64,000 bases of DNA from positions 35,049 to 99,048 of the forward strand of contig CAMVJD010000006.1 in the NCBI GenBank assembly GCA_947167715.1. Reading direction: 5' to 3'. This DNA comes from an uncultured Eubacteriaceae bacterium (lineage in GTDB: Bacteria; Bacillota; Clostridia; Lachnospirales; CAG-274). This document shows positions 35,131 through 44,227 of this stretch, piece by piece. The translations under genes and the position numbers were made by a program. The notes below the pieces were generated by a model. That model did no database searches, was not told the DNA's origin, and saw only the letters and a program-made list of their open reading frames with translations. The first letter of the stretch is position 1, and each line of letters begins with the position of its first letter.

Positions 35131-35200
35131 TACCTCTTTCAAAGCTACTGAATAACAGCTTTTTATAGCTGCGATAGGTTTTGAAAGAGGTAATTTTTTT
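35131..35200 (+). terminator. Terminator after hisE
   Basis: TACCTCTTTCAAA (35131-35143) and TTTGAAAGAGGTA (35180-35192) form a 13-bp stem with an inner AGCT stem, followed by ATTTTTTT. It ends the his-gene transcript. Confidence 0.8.
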
Positions 35201-35278
35201 ATTAATTTAAGTTTCTGTAAAAGCCCTTTATATTCTGCCATAAAGCAATTTTAAAGGCTGTTGACGTAATGCAGCGGC

Positions 35279-35452
35279 TTAATTATTGCTCGGTATCCAT
35301 TCACCGTCTTTTTCGTAACCCGATCCACAGATAGGCTCCTTTTCGAGTTTGGCGTTTACTACCCATTCGTCATCGGGATCATAGGTGTAACCCGTCCCTC
35401 CGGCTACGTTTTTAAGCTGTTCTTCATTTAATTTTTTGTTGTCCGACATCAT
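35279..35452 (-). CDS. Double-glycine leader peptide, bacteriocin-type precursor candidate
   Basis: This 57-aa peptide starts MMSDNKKLNEEQLKNVAGG. It has a classical double-glycine leader (hydrophobic residues at about -4, -7 and -12 of GG), as in bacteriocin, pheromone and peptide-toxin precursors cleaved by C39-peptidase ABC exporters. The predicted mature part begins TGYTYDPDDEW, is acidic and holds a single Cys (EPICGSGYEKD). The start is an ATG at 35452 or 35449, because AAAGGAG lies before them; the upstream ATG at 35470 overlaps that site. It lies 68 bases after the giant SLH gene on the same strand. No C39 exporter or modification enzyme is in the window. Alternatively GG may be coincidental. 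Confidence 0.65.
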   Translation of the reverse strand: MMSDNKKLNEEQLKNVAGGTGYTYDPDDEWVVNAKLEKEPICGSGYEKDGEWIPSNN

Positions 35453-35489
35453 TTTTTCTCCTTTCTCCATATATATAATGGATATTGAC

Positions 35490-35510
35490 GGGCAGTCTTT
35501 TGAACTGCCC
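35490..35510. other. Hairpin between the giant gene and peptide 2
   Basis: GGGCAGT (35490-35496) and ACTGCCC (35504-35510) form a 7-bp stem. On the minus strand no T run follows, so it is unlikely to terminate giant-gene transcripts. It may stabilise or separate the messages. Confidence 0.45.
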
Positions 35511-35520
35511 GCATTTTTAA

Positions 35521-38500
35521 TTATCTTTCATTTACACCGTAGAGTATCGAGGCTGCCTCGGCTCTTGTAATGGTGTTCTTAGGTCTGAAGGTATTATCGG
35601 GATAGCCGTTTATAATGCCCTCCGACGAAAGCGTATTGACCGCATCCGCCGCGTAGGCGCTTATTTCGCCTGCATCCGTGAAGTTTGCACTTTCAGCTGC
35701 CGCCTCAATACCAAGATACCTGTAGATTATCGCTGCCGTATCCTGCCTTGTTATGCTTGTGTCGGGTGCAAACATATCATTTCCTATACCGTAAACGATA
35801 TTGTTGTCTGCCGCCCACATAACAGCTGCATAGTACCAGTCAGCTTTACCGACATCCGTAAATCTTTCATCTGCATCGGCATAAGTTTCAAGGTCTGCGC
35901 CGCTTAAATTTGCAAGCAGCTGTACAAGTTCTGCCCTTGTCAGATCCGAATCGGGTGCAAACAGGTCTTTTGTCCTGCCGTTTACAAGGCCGAGAGAATG
36001 AAGTGTATTAACTATATCCTCGCACCACATACCCCTTACATCTGTAAAGCCGTTGTAGGTGTCTGCCGTGTCCTCGGTCGTTGTCTCCGTACCGTCCTCG
36101 GCATTTGCAGTGGTCTCCTCGGTGGTGTTCTCCTTGGCAGCCTTCTTTGCCATGCTGCTGCTTGAACCGCCGCCTCCGCCGCCGCCCGAGCTTCTTCTTG
36201 ATGCCTCGGTCGTTGCTTCGGTAACCTCGGTCGTTTCTTCGCTTATTGTACCGCTGACTTTGACCTGTATCTGCTTTGTCATAACCACTGTGCCGTCCGC
36301 ATCCGCCGTTTCGGGGTCGTTTACGGTGCCGTTTTCGTCAAAGATAACCAGGCTTCCGCTGCTGTCGTAGGTGCTGTCGTCCTCGTCAACAAACAGGCTG
36401 TATCTGCTGTTTACCGCAGATACGGTGATTGTTGCGGTGCCTTCCTTCTTGCCGTAGATTCGGCCGTTTGACGGGTCGATATCGGCAATGCTGCTGTCAC
36501 TTATCGAGTAAACAAGCTTATTGCTTGCCGATGCGCCGACAGGTGCGATCTCAAAGTGAGGATATGACCACTCGCCCGCCTTTACCTCGATAGTGCTTTC
36601 GTCACCGTCATTTACAATAATATCCGTAACATCCAGGTCCTCGTCACTTAAGCGATTGATATCGGCAATTTCGTCATACAGCGCTCCGTCTGCATTTTCA
36701 AGTGTGATATACAATCTTATAAGGTTTCCGCTGCCCCAGACATCACTTATATCAAGTGTGCTTTCAACGCCTGCTGTTTCGTTAGGTTCAAGAGATGCAA
36801 CACTTTGGCTTGCAAGCTCAACAAGCTGCGATTTCTCGCCGTTGTTTCTTGCGCTTACCTTAAATGTCATTTCACCCGTTGCCTTGTTGCCCTTGTTTAC
36901 AAACAATGCCGAAATATCTTCGCGGTCGTTGTTGATTCCTGTCATTACGGGGGCAATATTTTCAATTACGGGTGCCTTTTCAAAGGTCTTTTCAAATTTG
37001 ACCATCTTTTCGGTGTAATTATCCTCATAAGCGGTAATATTGAATTTATAGCTGTCGCCGTTTTCGGGAACCTTGTAGGTAAAGGTGCCTTCAACCTCGC
37101 CCGAGGCTGCAAGATGCGTATTTACAACATCCTCTCCCAGATCGGTAACATTGCCGTCGGCATCCGTCATTGTTGCTTTGAAGGTAACGCTTTCCGAAGG
37201 AAGAACGCCGACATTCTTAACGTTTATATGAAGGACTGCATCATCATCGATAGTAGGATACTGCGGGTCGCTGTATGCATCAGTCACTTCAAGTGAGCTT
37301 ACAACGTGGTATCTGTGTATTACAAGGTCGGCGTTTTCAGCCTCCTTTGTACCGTTTTCCGTTTCTATCCAGTTAAAGCGTCTGAATGCACACATTGCGG
37401 TATCCTTGTTTGGTGCAAGGAATGTCTGCTCGCTGTACATCATATCGTTGCTTGTCGGTACGTCAAACTGTGTTGCTGCACCCCACATACCGGAATAATT
37501 ATATTTTGTTTCGCCCGTTTCCTCATCTGTATAGCTTACAAACGAATAATGCGGGTCGAAGGTGCGCATATAAATACTGCGCTTTGTTATAGGCACTTCC
37601 TTGTCGTCAATCACCTCGGTATGGCTTTCCACAGCGTTCCAGGTAAGATACAGTATTTCGTTAGGCTCATAGCTTACGCGGAAGGTCTGGGCTGCATCTG
37701 CGCCCTCCTGAACCTGTGTAAAGAACATATCGCCTGCCGTATAGCCGCTGTTGGTCTGCGCTATATTGCCGCCGAGTGTGTTGTCAAGGTCGCCGTAAAC
37801 TATATTTCCGTCTCTGTTCCAATAAATATATACCTTGTTGTCATATTCCACCGTCTGCGGATTGCTGTCCTGAACATTATTTGTTGTAAGCCTTACGGGA
37901 CCAACGGAGGAATTGTTGTTTATATCTATAACAGATGCGAAAAGCTCCATATCCTCGCTTGTTTCGCTGTTGCCGTCGGTGTCAACGGTATAAGTGATAT
38001 ATACCTTGTCGCCGTAGGTATTTGCGGCCATTTCGTTTATATTGAGCTTATCGTCCGCAAGAGGAACAAAGCGCTGACCGTCAAGCGAACCCTCGCCGTA
38101 ATGCTCCTCATAAGCAAGATAATTTGTCTCGTTTTGTGAATAGCCTACCGTATTAAGACTGCTGTCAAGCATCTTGTAGCAAACCGTTCCGTAGGAATTG
38201 TTAAGGAAATTGTCAAGGTCTGCCATTGTGCCGTATGCAAAGCTTGTGGCCGAATCGTTATAATCGGTCGCAAGGTACGCTATAAGCGTTCTGCCCGTAT
38301 TTTCGTCGTAAGCTATCCTTGGCATAGAGTTTGCGAAGCCGTCCTGAGTTGTAAGCTGCTTTTCTTCACCCATATTGCCGTTTTCATCAAATACCTTAAG
38401 GCTCATATCAGTGCTGTCGAGGTAATCGGGCATATTGGGCAAAGCATTGCCGAACTGCTTGCTCATATCGCTGTAAACAAGCATTACTCTGTCGCCTGCC

Positions 38501-41500
38501 TGTACTGCGGAGAAATCCATATCCATAGTACCGTCATCGTCAACAAGCTGCGGCTGTCCCCAGTTGCTGCCGTCATACAGTACATAGTAAAGTGCCTGGC
38601 AGTCATAATCTGCCCTTGAAAGGTCGTCGCCCAGATAGAAAAGTATCTGCTTGCCGCCGCCAAGGTGAAGAAGCTGCGGCTTGGGATGCTTCAATGTACC
38701 GCGTACATTGTTTTCGGCAAAGGCCTTTAATACGCTGTCCTCATCGCTGTATACCCTTACGGGCGTTTCAAGCGTATTGCCGTGGCCTCTTGCAATTTTG
38801 CCCATCGAGCCTCTAACTTCTGTGTCCTCGTCTGCCGACAGGGTCTTGACATAGTTGTCAAAGTCCAATTTGTTTATGGCTTCTTCAAAATCAAGCCAGC
38901 TGTTTTTCTCGTAGTTTTCGGTATAGAACATACCAAGTGTTACCTTTGCGACCGCAAATGTGATAGGTATAGGTCCTATATCTATATCCACATTAAGCGA
39001 GAACTGTACGGTACCCGCACCGTCCGTCCACGGCTGGTAAACAATGTTTACTACCACTCTGCCGCTTACGCCGACGGAGAATGCACCGCGCACGCCCACG
39101 CCCGCGCCAAGAGCAAAGTTTGGCTTGATAACAAAAATACCTGCAACATTCATACCGCCCTCGCGGAGAACATCGGCATCCATTTTAATACCATCCATAC
39201 CAAACTCGGTATCAACGCCGGGGTTCGGTACCATGCCTATAATACCCTTAAGGCTTATACCGCCCGATATGGAGATATAGCACGGTACGGGGCCTACAAA
39301 TATCTGGAAGTCCTTCTTTACATTTACGTTAAGACCTGCGAGTATATACATCTGGTCGTAGTAATATTTTACCTCGCCCTTTGCGTTGTGCTTTTTGTAA
39401 AGACGGATATAGAAGCCCAGGTCAAGGCCTACGCTGTGCGCAAGCTTGCCGCCCTTTGCGCCTACCTTGCCCATACCATCGGGCTTTGACCAGGTGTTTT
39501 CACCGCTTTTGCCCCCGTCAAGGATAATATCCGAGGACATCGGGTCTATGGCCGCCGTAAGTCTTGCAACACGCTGCATTGCGGTACCGTTGATAAATAC
39601 ATCGCTGCCGTCCTTTGTGACCTCGTTGATCTCATTTTTAATGGTATTACCGCTTAAAATAGCTATTTCAAACGGCTGTACATTTTCATCATACTTTCTT
39701 GTTGTGATGGTGCCTGAGCTTTCGTCATATTCCACCTTTTCTGGGGTCATTACATAATCGCCCGTATCAAGTGTGGGCCTGAACTCGCCGACCGTATCGA
39801 GGTTTGCACCGCCAAGCTCCTCCATAGCGGGCATACCGACGGACGTAGGCTGTGCGGGCTCGGTAAAGATACAGCCCGACTCTACCTGACCAACGCCCCT
39901 GCCGTAGGCATCATAAGGCTCTATGGTCAGTCTGCCGCCGTCTCTTAAATACTCCTTGGCGTTAAATGTACTTGTGTACTTTCCGCCGCCCTGCGGATCC
40001 ATCTGCCAAGCCTTTACAAGCTCGCCCTTGCAGTCATAGCTGCGCAGCAGCACCTGCGATGCGGCATAGCCCTCTGCGATATCAAGCTCCGAGGTAAGGG
40101 TGATATTTTTGTCAACGACATATATACCCTCGGTCTTTGTTTCCTCGCAGTTAAACTCAAAGCTCCTTACCCAGATATTGTCATCCTGATAAGGCAGGGC
40201 AAAGATTATCTCCTTGTCGTCGCCAAGCACAACGGCGTGCTTTACATAGCTCTTTTCGCCGTTTGCCATAATAAGGTTGGTCATAAGACCCTTTACGCCG
40301 TGGGGTACAAGCACGGAGAAATAACCGTTTGCATCGGTAGTGGTGGTCGGATAATAGGTTTTGCCGTTTACAACGCCCTTTGCCGACGAATCGAGTGTAC
40401 CGATGGTTATATCAAGTCCCTGTACCGATTGATAGGTGGACTTGTTGTTGATATCCACTCTTTCGCTGCCCTTTGTCCTTAATGTCTGTGTGGGGCGTAT
40501 TACACGGCCGCGCACGATAGAATCGGGCAGTTTTTCATTTACGGGTACAAAGTAGTAATCCACCTGCGCCCTGCTGTCCTTTATATCAAAGCTGAAGGAA
40601 TCGCCTACATGGATAGTGTAAAGCGGCATATCGCTCTCACCTATGCTCTTTGCGCTGTCGCTGTAGCGCCATACGCAGGTATAGCCCTTTTCAAGCTGTG
40701 CTATAAGGTTTACGGTATCACCCGTTGTAAGGTTTTTGATACAATAATTTTCTGCCGTTTTAATACTTGAGGCCTGCTGCTTTTTATCCTCGTTGTATTT
40801 TTTCAAATACTCCTGATAAGCAGCTTCAAGTACATCCTTGTTATTTATGACGGCATCCTCGTCTATAACCTTAACAGCCTTGGTACCGTCTGCATTTACC
40901 ATGGCAAAGACCGCTCTTTGTGCGGGGTCATACAGAATATCACCGGTTCTGCCTAAGGCTATGTTCATAATAAGACCTGCCTGCTCTTGTGTCAGATGAC
41001 CGAAGCTGTCATTATACATTGCATCCGTAAAATCACGCATAAGCTTCGACCAAAAATATTGGGAGAATATTTTGCCGTTATACGAGATATAGCAGGTACC
41101 CGTAGCGCTGTACTTTACCTTGAACGGTGCTAATGTATCGTTTTTGAACTTCTTGTTATCTAATGTACGATACAGATCGTTTGAGAATTTTTTCAGACCG
41201 CTTTGCATAACTCCCTGCGAAACGCCGTTGTTTACAAAGTAATCCACAAGCTTTCTGTAATCGTCAAGCTTAAGCTTGGAGCTGTAATCAAAGCTCAGGT
41301 TTGAATCGCCGTAGCCGTTCATTTGGATGTAGAGAAGAGGTATCTCGTTTGTAAACTTCTCCTCAAGACCGTTATCGGCAATATACTTTTTGTATGCCTC
41401 TACCAGCGCCTGTTTCTTCTGTTCGGCCGAAATAGAGTCTGCAAACTGCTCCTTTGTCATAGGTGCGATATACTTTTCGCCTATAAGACTGGGGCTTATA

Positions 41501-43956
41501 ACATAGCCGTGAGCGACATTTTCCTTAAGATCCTCCTGGTTGTATGTACCCACATAGTCGTGTACTACGGCAACGGAGTTATCGTCCCTTGCAAACTCTA
41601 CATTAAGGGTCATATTATCGGCAAGCGGGATATCGTCGCCCTGCTTGTATATCTTGCCGTCCGCCGTTATTTTACCGACATGGTAGCCCTGGTCGGCAAC
41701 AAGCTCCAGACGTATTTTATCGCCCTTGTACCATACATCGCTTGTAAGCACGCTGTCGTTTATCACCTTGCCGCCAAGCTTTACGATACCGTTTGCACAC
41801 TTGGCAACATTTATTTTGTTTACCCTTTCGGTTCTTTCAAAGCTTGCCTTTGCGGTAAGAGAACTCTTTGCCTGATCGCCGTTGTAAATATAATTCTTTA
41901 TCAGATCGTTATTGACATAGATATATTCGCCCGACGATTTTGTAAAGCTTTTATTATTGCCCGTAATTGTAACATTCTTTACGGAGCAGCCGTACTTTCT
42001 GCCGTCGTCGTTAAGATTTCCGTATGCCCTTATATAGTTGTACTTTCTGAAATTTGCATCCGATACGGTAGTTGTACCCGGTGTAAACTGCAATGACGAA
42101 ACGCGGTCGCCCGCCGTCGTGCCGGTATACACATACGCAGTCAGGCTGTCGGGACCCCTGTTTAAGAAATTAAACTTGGTATAGTATTTTTTAATATCCC
42201 ATACCTTAAGGTTCATCGCGTTGTCGGTGGACACATAGGCATTAAATTTCCAGCTTGTGTTGTCACCGCGGTTGCCGTTCATATCGTTTGCGGTAAACTC
42301 GCCGTTTGTTGTGCCGAAGGTCTTGTACTTTGTTTTGGTAATACTGCCTATGCGGACTGTGCTGACCTGTCTGCTGTTGTATTTCGATGCGGAAACACCC
42401 TCGTTGCTCCACTTAAAGGTCACGCGCTCTATGCCCACAAGGTCTGTTGAACCGTCGAACCAGCAGTTGCCTTCCTTGTACCACGGCACACTATGTGCCA
42501 TAACATACGTACCGGTGTAATTCCATGTATCGTACTCATCACTTGACTCATACGCCTGTACGGGTGTGTCCTCGTCGGAATATGCCGATACGGCGCCGTC
42601 ATTTGAAATATTTAAAAGCGCCTTGTTGTCCGTGTTTGTAAACGGAAGTATCTCCACGCGGGTCTTTTTGCCCGTGATAGTTGCGTTATCCTCCGTTTCT
42701 GCGGTAATATCAAAGTATAAGCTGTCGGTAAGCTCCTTGCCCGCGATATTGTCCTTTAATATAGGCACATATATCTTTTTCTCTGTCTCGCCGGGCAGGA
42801 ACATTATTTCACCCATAACGGGGGTATAGTCCTCGTCCGCCTTTGCGCTGTCTGCAAGGGTGGAAACATAAACATTTACATAATCGTTTAAATTGCCCTC
42901 GCGCTTAAGCGTTACGGTAACGCCGTCCGCATCCGAAAATACCTGATAGCTCTCGGATGCAAAGCTTATATTACTTTTCTCTACATTTTCATTATCGTCA
43001 ATGATAATATCGCTGCCTGCCTGCTCGCCTATCTCCGCGCCGTTTGTTGCACCATAAAGTGCAAGCGAGAAGGCCTCCTGTGCCTCGTATACATCATCAT
43101 CGATAATTTTAACGTGAATTATTTTATATGCCTCGCCGTCTTTAAAATCAACCGTATATTCAAGACCGTCAAAGGCCTCGGCAGCATCGTTCAAAAACTG
43201 CACCTGCTCTTTGTTTTGTGTCTCGAATATATCATCAAGCGAATGCTTTGCCGCATCCTTGACAGCGGGTGTGGTCTTGCCCGTAGCCTCGTCGTGCATT
43301 TTGTGAAGCGCCGAGGTATAGCTGCCCATATCGTCCGAATAGGCGGTAACGGGTGCCTCATCCTCCGTGGCTTTGTCAAATGCCTCGTCAATAGTTAAGG
43401 TACCGCCTGCTTCAACAGCCGCGCCTGCATCTGTGCCCGCGTCGGTGTTCAAAGCCTCGGTATCATTATCCTGTGCCGCATCAAAAGCCGCGCCCGATGC
43501 CGTCTCATCAATGGTATAAACATCAATAGCCGCGCCCGATGCCAGTCTGTCCGTTGTAAAAATAACGTCCTTGTTAAGCTCCACCTGATTTTCAAGCACA
43601 GTAGGATTATCCGCACTTTTTTGCAGATCGTGGTAGAAGCTCAGGGCATCCTTTTCCTGCAAAACAAAGTCCTCTCCGTATTTTGCGGAGATCTCGACCG
43701 CTTTTATGTTTACGCTTGCCTCACCCTCGGTGCCGCCGCGCCTTAAAACATAAAAGTCAAACTCCTTGCCCTCGCCCGTCATAATGTAGGGTGAAAGCAC
43801 CTCAAACATACCGTGGGGGTGCTTAGCCGCAAAGGCATCGCTGACCTTTAGCCCCGATACGTCTATTTCCTGCTGCGTATTCGCCCACACAACATTTGGT
43901 GCCGCAACAGTCAGCGCAAGAAAAAGCGCCAAAAACCGTTTTTTCTTTTTGTTCAT
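35521..43956 (-). CDS. Giant SLH-anchored surface protein with Calx-beta domains
   Basis: This 2811-aa secreted protein has an N-terminal signal, KKKKRFLALFLALTVAAPNVVWA. Two Calx-beta-like modules are seen: EFDFYVLRRGGTEGEASVNI with YGEDFVL, and later YQVFSDADGVTVTLKREG with GEIMFLPGETEKKIYVPI. A carboxypeptidase-regulatory-like segment follows (TDANGYFSVLVPHG). Further on come beta-propeller-like repeats (about residues 1800-2250), a CARDB-like domain, a Big_2 domain (GRIYGKKEGTATITV), a Gly/Ser/Thr-rich linker with SSGGGGGGGSSSS, and three SLH domains (GFTDVRG, RFTDVGK, NFTDAGE) near residues 2635-2811. The SLH units anchor it to pyruvylated cell-wall polymer. Function is unknown. Its start is 18 bases after the 44-aa peptide's stop, with GGGGAGGAAATAT before the ATG. 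Confidence 0.9.
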   Translation of the reverse strand: MNKKKKRFLALFLALTVAAPNVVWANTQQEIDVSGLKVSDAFAAKHPHGMFEVLSPYIMTGEGKEFDFYVLRRGGTEGEASVNIKAVEISAKYGEDFVLQEKDALSFYHDLQKSADNPTVLENQVELNKDVIFTTDRLASGAAIDVYTIDETASGAAFDAAQDNDTEALNTDAGTDAGAAVEAGGTLTIDEAFDKATEDEAPVTAYSDDMGSYTSALHKMHDEATGKTTPAVKDAAKHSLDDIFETQNKEQVQFLNDAAEAFDGLEYTVDFKDGEAYKIIHVKIIDDDVYEAQEAFSLALYGATNGAEIGEQAGSDIIIDDNENVEKSNISFASESYQVFSDADGVTVTLKREGNLNDYVNVYVSTLADSAKADEDYTPVMGEIMFLPGETEKKIYVPILKDNIAGKELTDSLYFDITAETEDNATITGKKTRVEILPFTNTDNKALLNISNDGAVSAYSDEDTPVQAYESSDEYDTWNYTGTYVMAHSVPWYKEGNCWFDGSTDLVGIERVTFKWSNEGVSASKYNSRQVSTVRIGSITKTKYKTFGTTNGEFTANDMNGNRGDNTSWKFNAYVSTDNAMNLKVWDIKKYYTKFNFLNRGPDSLTAYVYTGTTAGDRVSSLQFTPGTTTVSDANFRKYNYIRAYGNLNDDGRKYGCSVKNVTITGNNKSFTKSSGEYIYVNNDLIKNYIYNGDQAKSSLTAKASFERTERVNKINVAKCANGIVKLGGKVINDSVLTSDVWYKGDKIRLELVADQGYHVGKITADGKIYKQGDDIPLADNMTLNVEFARDDNSVAVVHDYVGTYNQEDLKENVAHGYVISPSLIGEKYIAPMTKEQFADSISAEQKKQALVEAYKKYIADNGLEEKFTNEIPLLYIQMNGYGDSNLSFDYSSKLKLDDYRKLVDYFVNNGVSQGVMQSGLKKFSNDLYRTLDNKKFKNDTLAPFKVKYSATGTCYISYNGKIFSQYFWSKLMRDFTDAMYNDSFGHLTQEQAGLIMNIALGRTGDILYDPAQRAVFAMVNADGTKAVKVIDEDAVINNKDVLEAAYQEYLKKYNEDKKQQASSIKTAENYCIKNLTTGDTVNLIAQLEKGYTCVWRYSDSAKSIGESDMPLYTIHVGDSFSFDIKDSRAQVDYYFVPVNEKLPDSIVRGRVIRPTQTLRTKGSERVDINNKSTYQSVQGLDITIGTLDSSAKGVVNGKTYYPTTTTDANGYFSVLVPHGVKGLMTNLIMANGEKSYVKHAVVLGDDKEIIFALPYQDDNIWVRSFEFNCEETKTEGIYVVDKNITLTSELDIAEGYAASQVLLRSYDCKGELVKAWQMDPQGGGKYTSTFNAKEYLRDGGRLTIEPYDAYGRGVGQVESGCIFTEPAQPTSVGMPAMEELGGANLDTVGEFRPTLDTGDYVMTPEKVEYDESSGTITTRKYDENVQPFEIAILSGNTIKNEINEVTKDGSDVFINGTAMQRVARLTAAIDPMSSDIILDGGKSGENTWSKPDGMGKVGAKGGKLAHSVGLDLGFYIRLYKKHNAKGEVKYYYDQMYILAGLNVNVKKDFQIFVGPVPCYISISGGISLKGIIGMVPNPGVDTEFGMDGIKMDADVLREGGMNVAGIFVIKPNFALGAGVGVRGAFSVGVSGRVVVNIVYQPWTDGAGTVQFSLNVDIDIGPIPITFAVAKVTLGMFYTENYEKNSWLDFEEAINKLDFDNYVKTLSADEDTEVRGSMGKIARGHGNTLETPVRVYSDEDSVLKAFAENNVRGTLKHPKPQLLHLGGGKQILFYLGDDLSRADYDCQALYYVLYDGSNWGQPQLVDDDGTMDMDFSAVQAGDRVMLVYSDMSKQFGNALPNMPDYLDSTDMSLKVFDENGNMGEEKQLTTQDGFANSMPRIAYDENTGRTLIAYLATDYNDSATSFAYGTMADLDNFLNNSYGTVCYKMLDSSLNTVGYSQNETNYLAYEEHYGEGSLDGQRFVPLADDKLNINEMAANTYGDKVYITYTVDTDGNSETSEDMELFASVIDINNNSSVGPVRLTTNNVQDSNPQTVEYDNKVYIYWNRDGNIVYGDLDNTLGGNIAQTNSGYTAGDMFFTQVQEGADAAQTFRVSYEPNEILYLTWNAVESHTEVIDDKEVPITKRSIYMRTFDPHYSFVSYTDEETGETKYNYSGMWGAATQFDVPTSNDMMYSEQTFLAPNKDTAMCAFRRFNWIETENGTKEAENADLVIHRYHVVSSLEVTDAYSDPQYPTIDDDAVLHINVKNVGVLPSESVTFKATMTDADGNVTDLGEDVVNTHLAASGEVEGTFTYKVPENGDSYKFNITAYEDNYTEKMVKFEKTFEKAPVIENIAPVMTGINNDREDISALFVNKGNKATGEMTFKVSARNNGEKSQLVELASQSVASLEPNETAGVESTLDISDVWGSGNLIRLYITLENADGALYDEIADINRLSDEDLDVTDIIVNDGDESTIEVKAGEWSYPHFEIAPVGASASNKLVYSISDSSIADIDPSNGRIYGKKEGTATITVSAVNSRYSLFVDEDDSTYDSSGSLVIFDENGTVNDPETADADGTVVMTKQIQVKVSGTISEETTEVTEATTEASRRSSGGGGGGGSSSSMAKKAAKENTTEETTANAEDGTETTTEDTADTYNGFTDVRGMWCEDIVNTLHSLGLVNGRTKDLFAPDSDLTRAELVQLLANLSGADLETYADADERFTDVGKADWYYAAVMWAADNNIVYGIGNDMFAPDTSITRQDTAAIIYRYLGIEAAAESANFTDAGEISAYAADAVNTLSSEGIINGYPDNTFRPKNTITRAEAASILYGVNER

Positions 43957-43974
43957 ATATTTCCTCCCCTTCTT

Positions 43975-44109
43975 TTACAGCGTATTGCTGCTTTCTTTGC
44001 CGATAACAACCTCTTGATCGACCTCATAACCCAAACCGCCCGCTATTTTACCCAGGTCGGTTTGATCAATTTCTTCCAGGAAATTATTATTTTCGTTTTT
44101 ATCCTGCAT
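43975..44109 (-). CDS. 44-aa double-glycine leader peptide upstream of the giant gene
   Basis: This short gene starts ATG at 44109, preceded at 8 bases by AAGAAAGGAG (a strong ribosome binding site). Its product begins MQDKNENNNFLEEIDQTDLG and continues KIAGGLGYEVDQEVVIGKE, ending SSNTL. IDQTDLGKIAGG is a double-glycine leader; the predicted mature peptide is 19 aa, starting LGYEVDQ. Its stop is 18 bases before the giant SLH gene, so both are probably translated from one message. Like peptide 2 it has AGG-x-GY at the cleavage point and an acidic mature part. No C39 exporter is nearby. It could instead be a leader peptide that tunes giant-gene expression. Confidence 0.65.
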   Translation of the reverse strand: MQDKNENNNFLEEIDQTDLGKIAGGLGYEVDQEVVIGKESSNTL

Positions 44110-44227
44110 ATTGTACGCTCCTTTCTTTATTATATTTTGTTTCTACCGTATATCATTGCATTACCGCATTTTCATTACTCTCCACGATAATGCAGCCACG
44201 GTTTTGATACGTTATTATCTATTCTAT

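Noticed and set aside
37306..38139. Plus-strand open frame of 277 codons inside the giant gene
   Set aside because: Antisense shadow: Cys/Tyr-rich, no ribosome binding site, overlaps the well-supported SLH protein gene.
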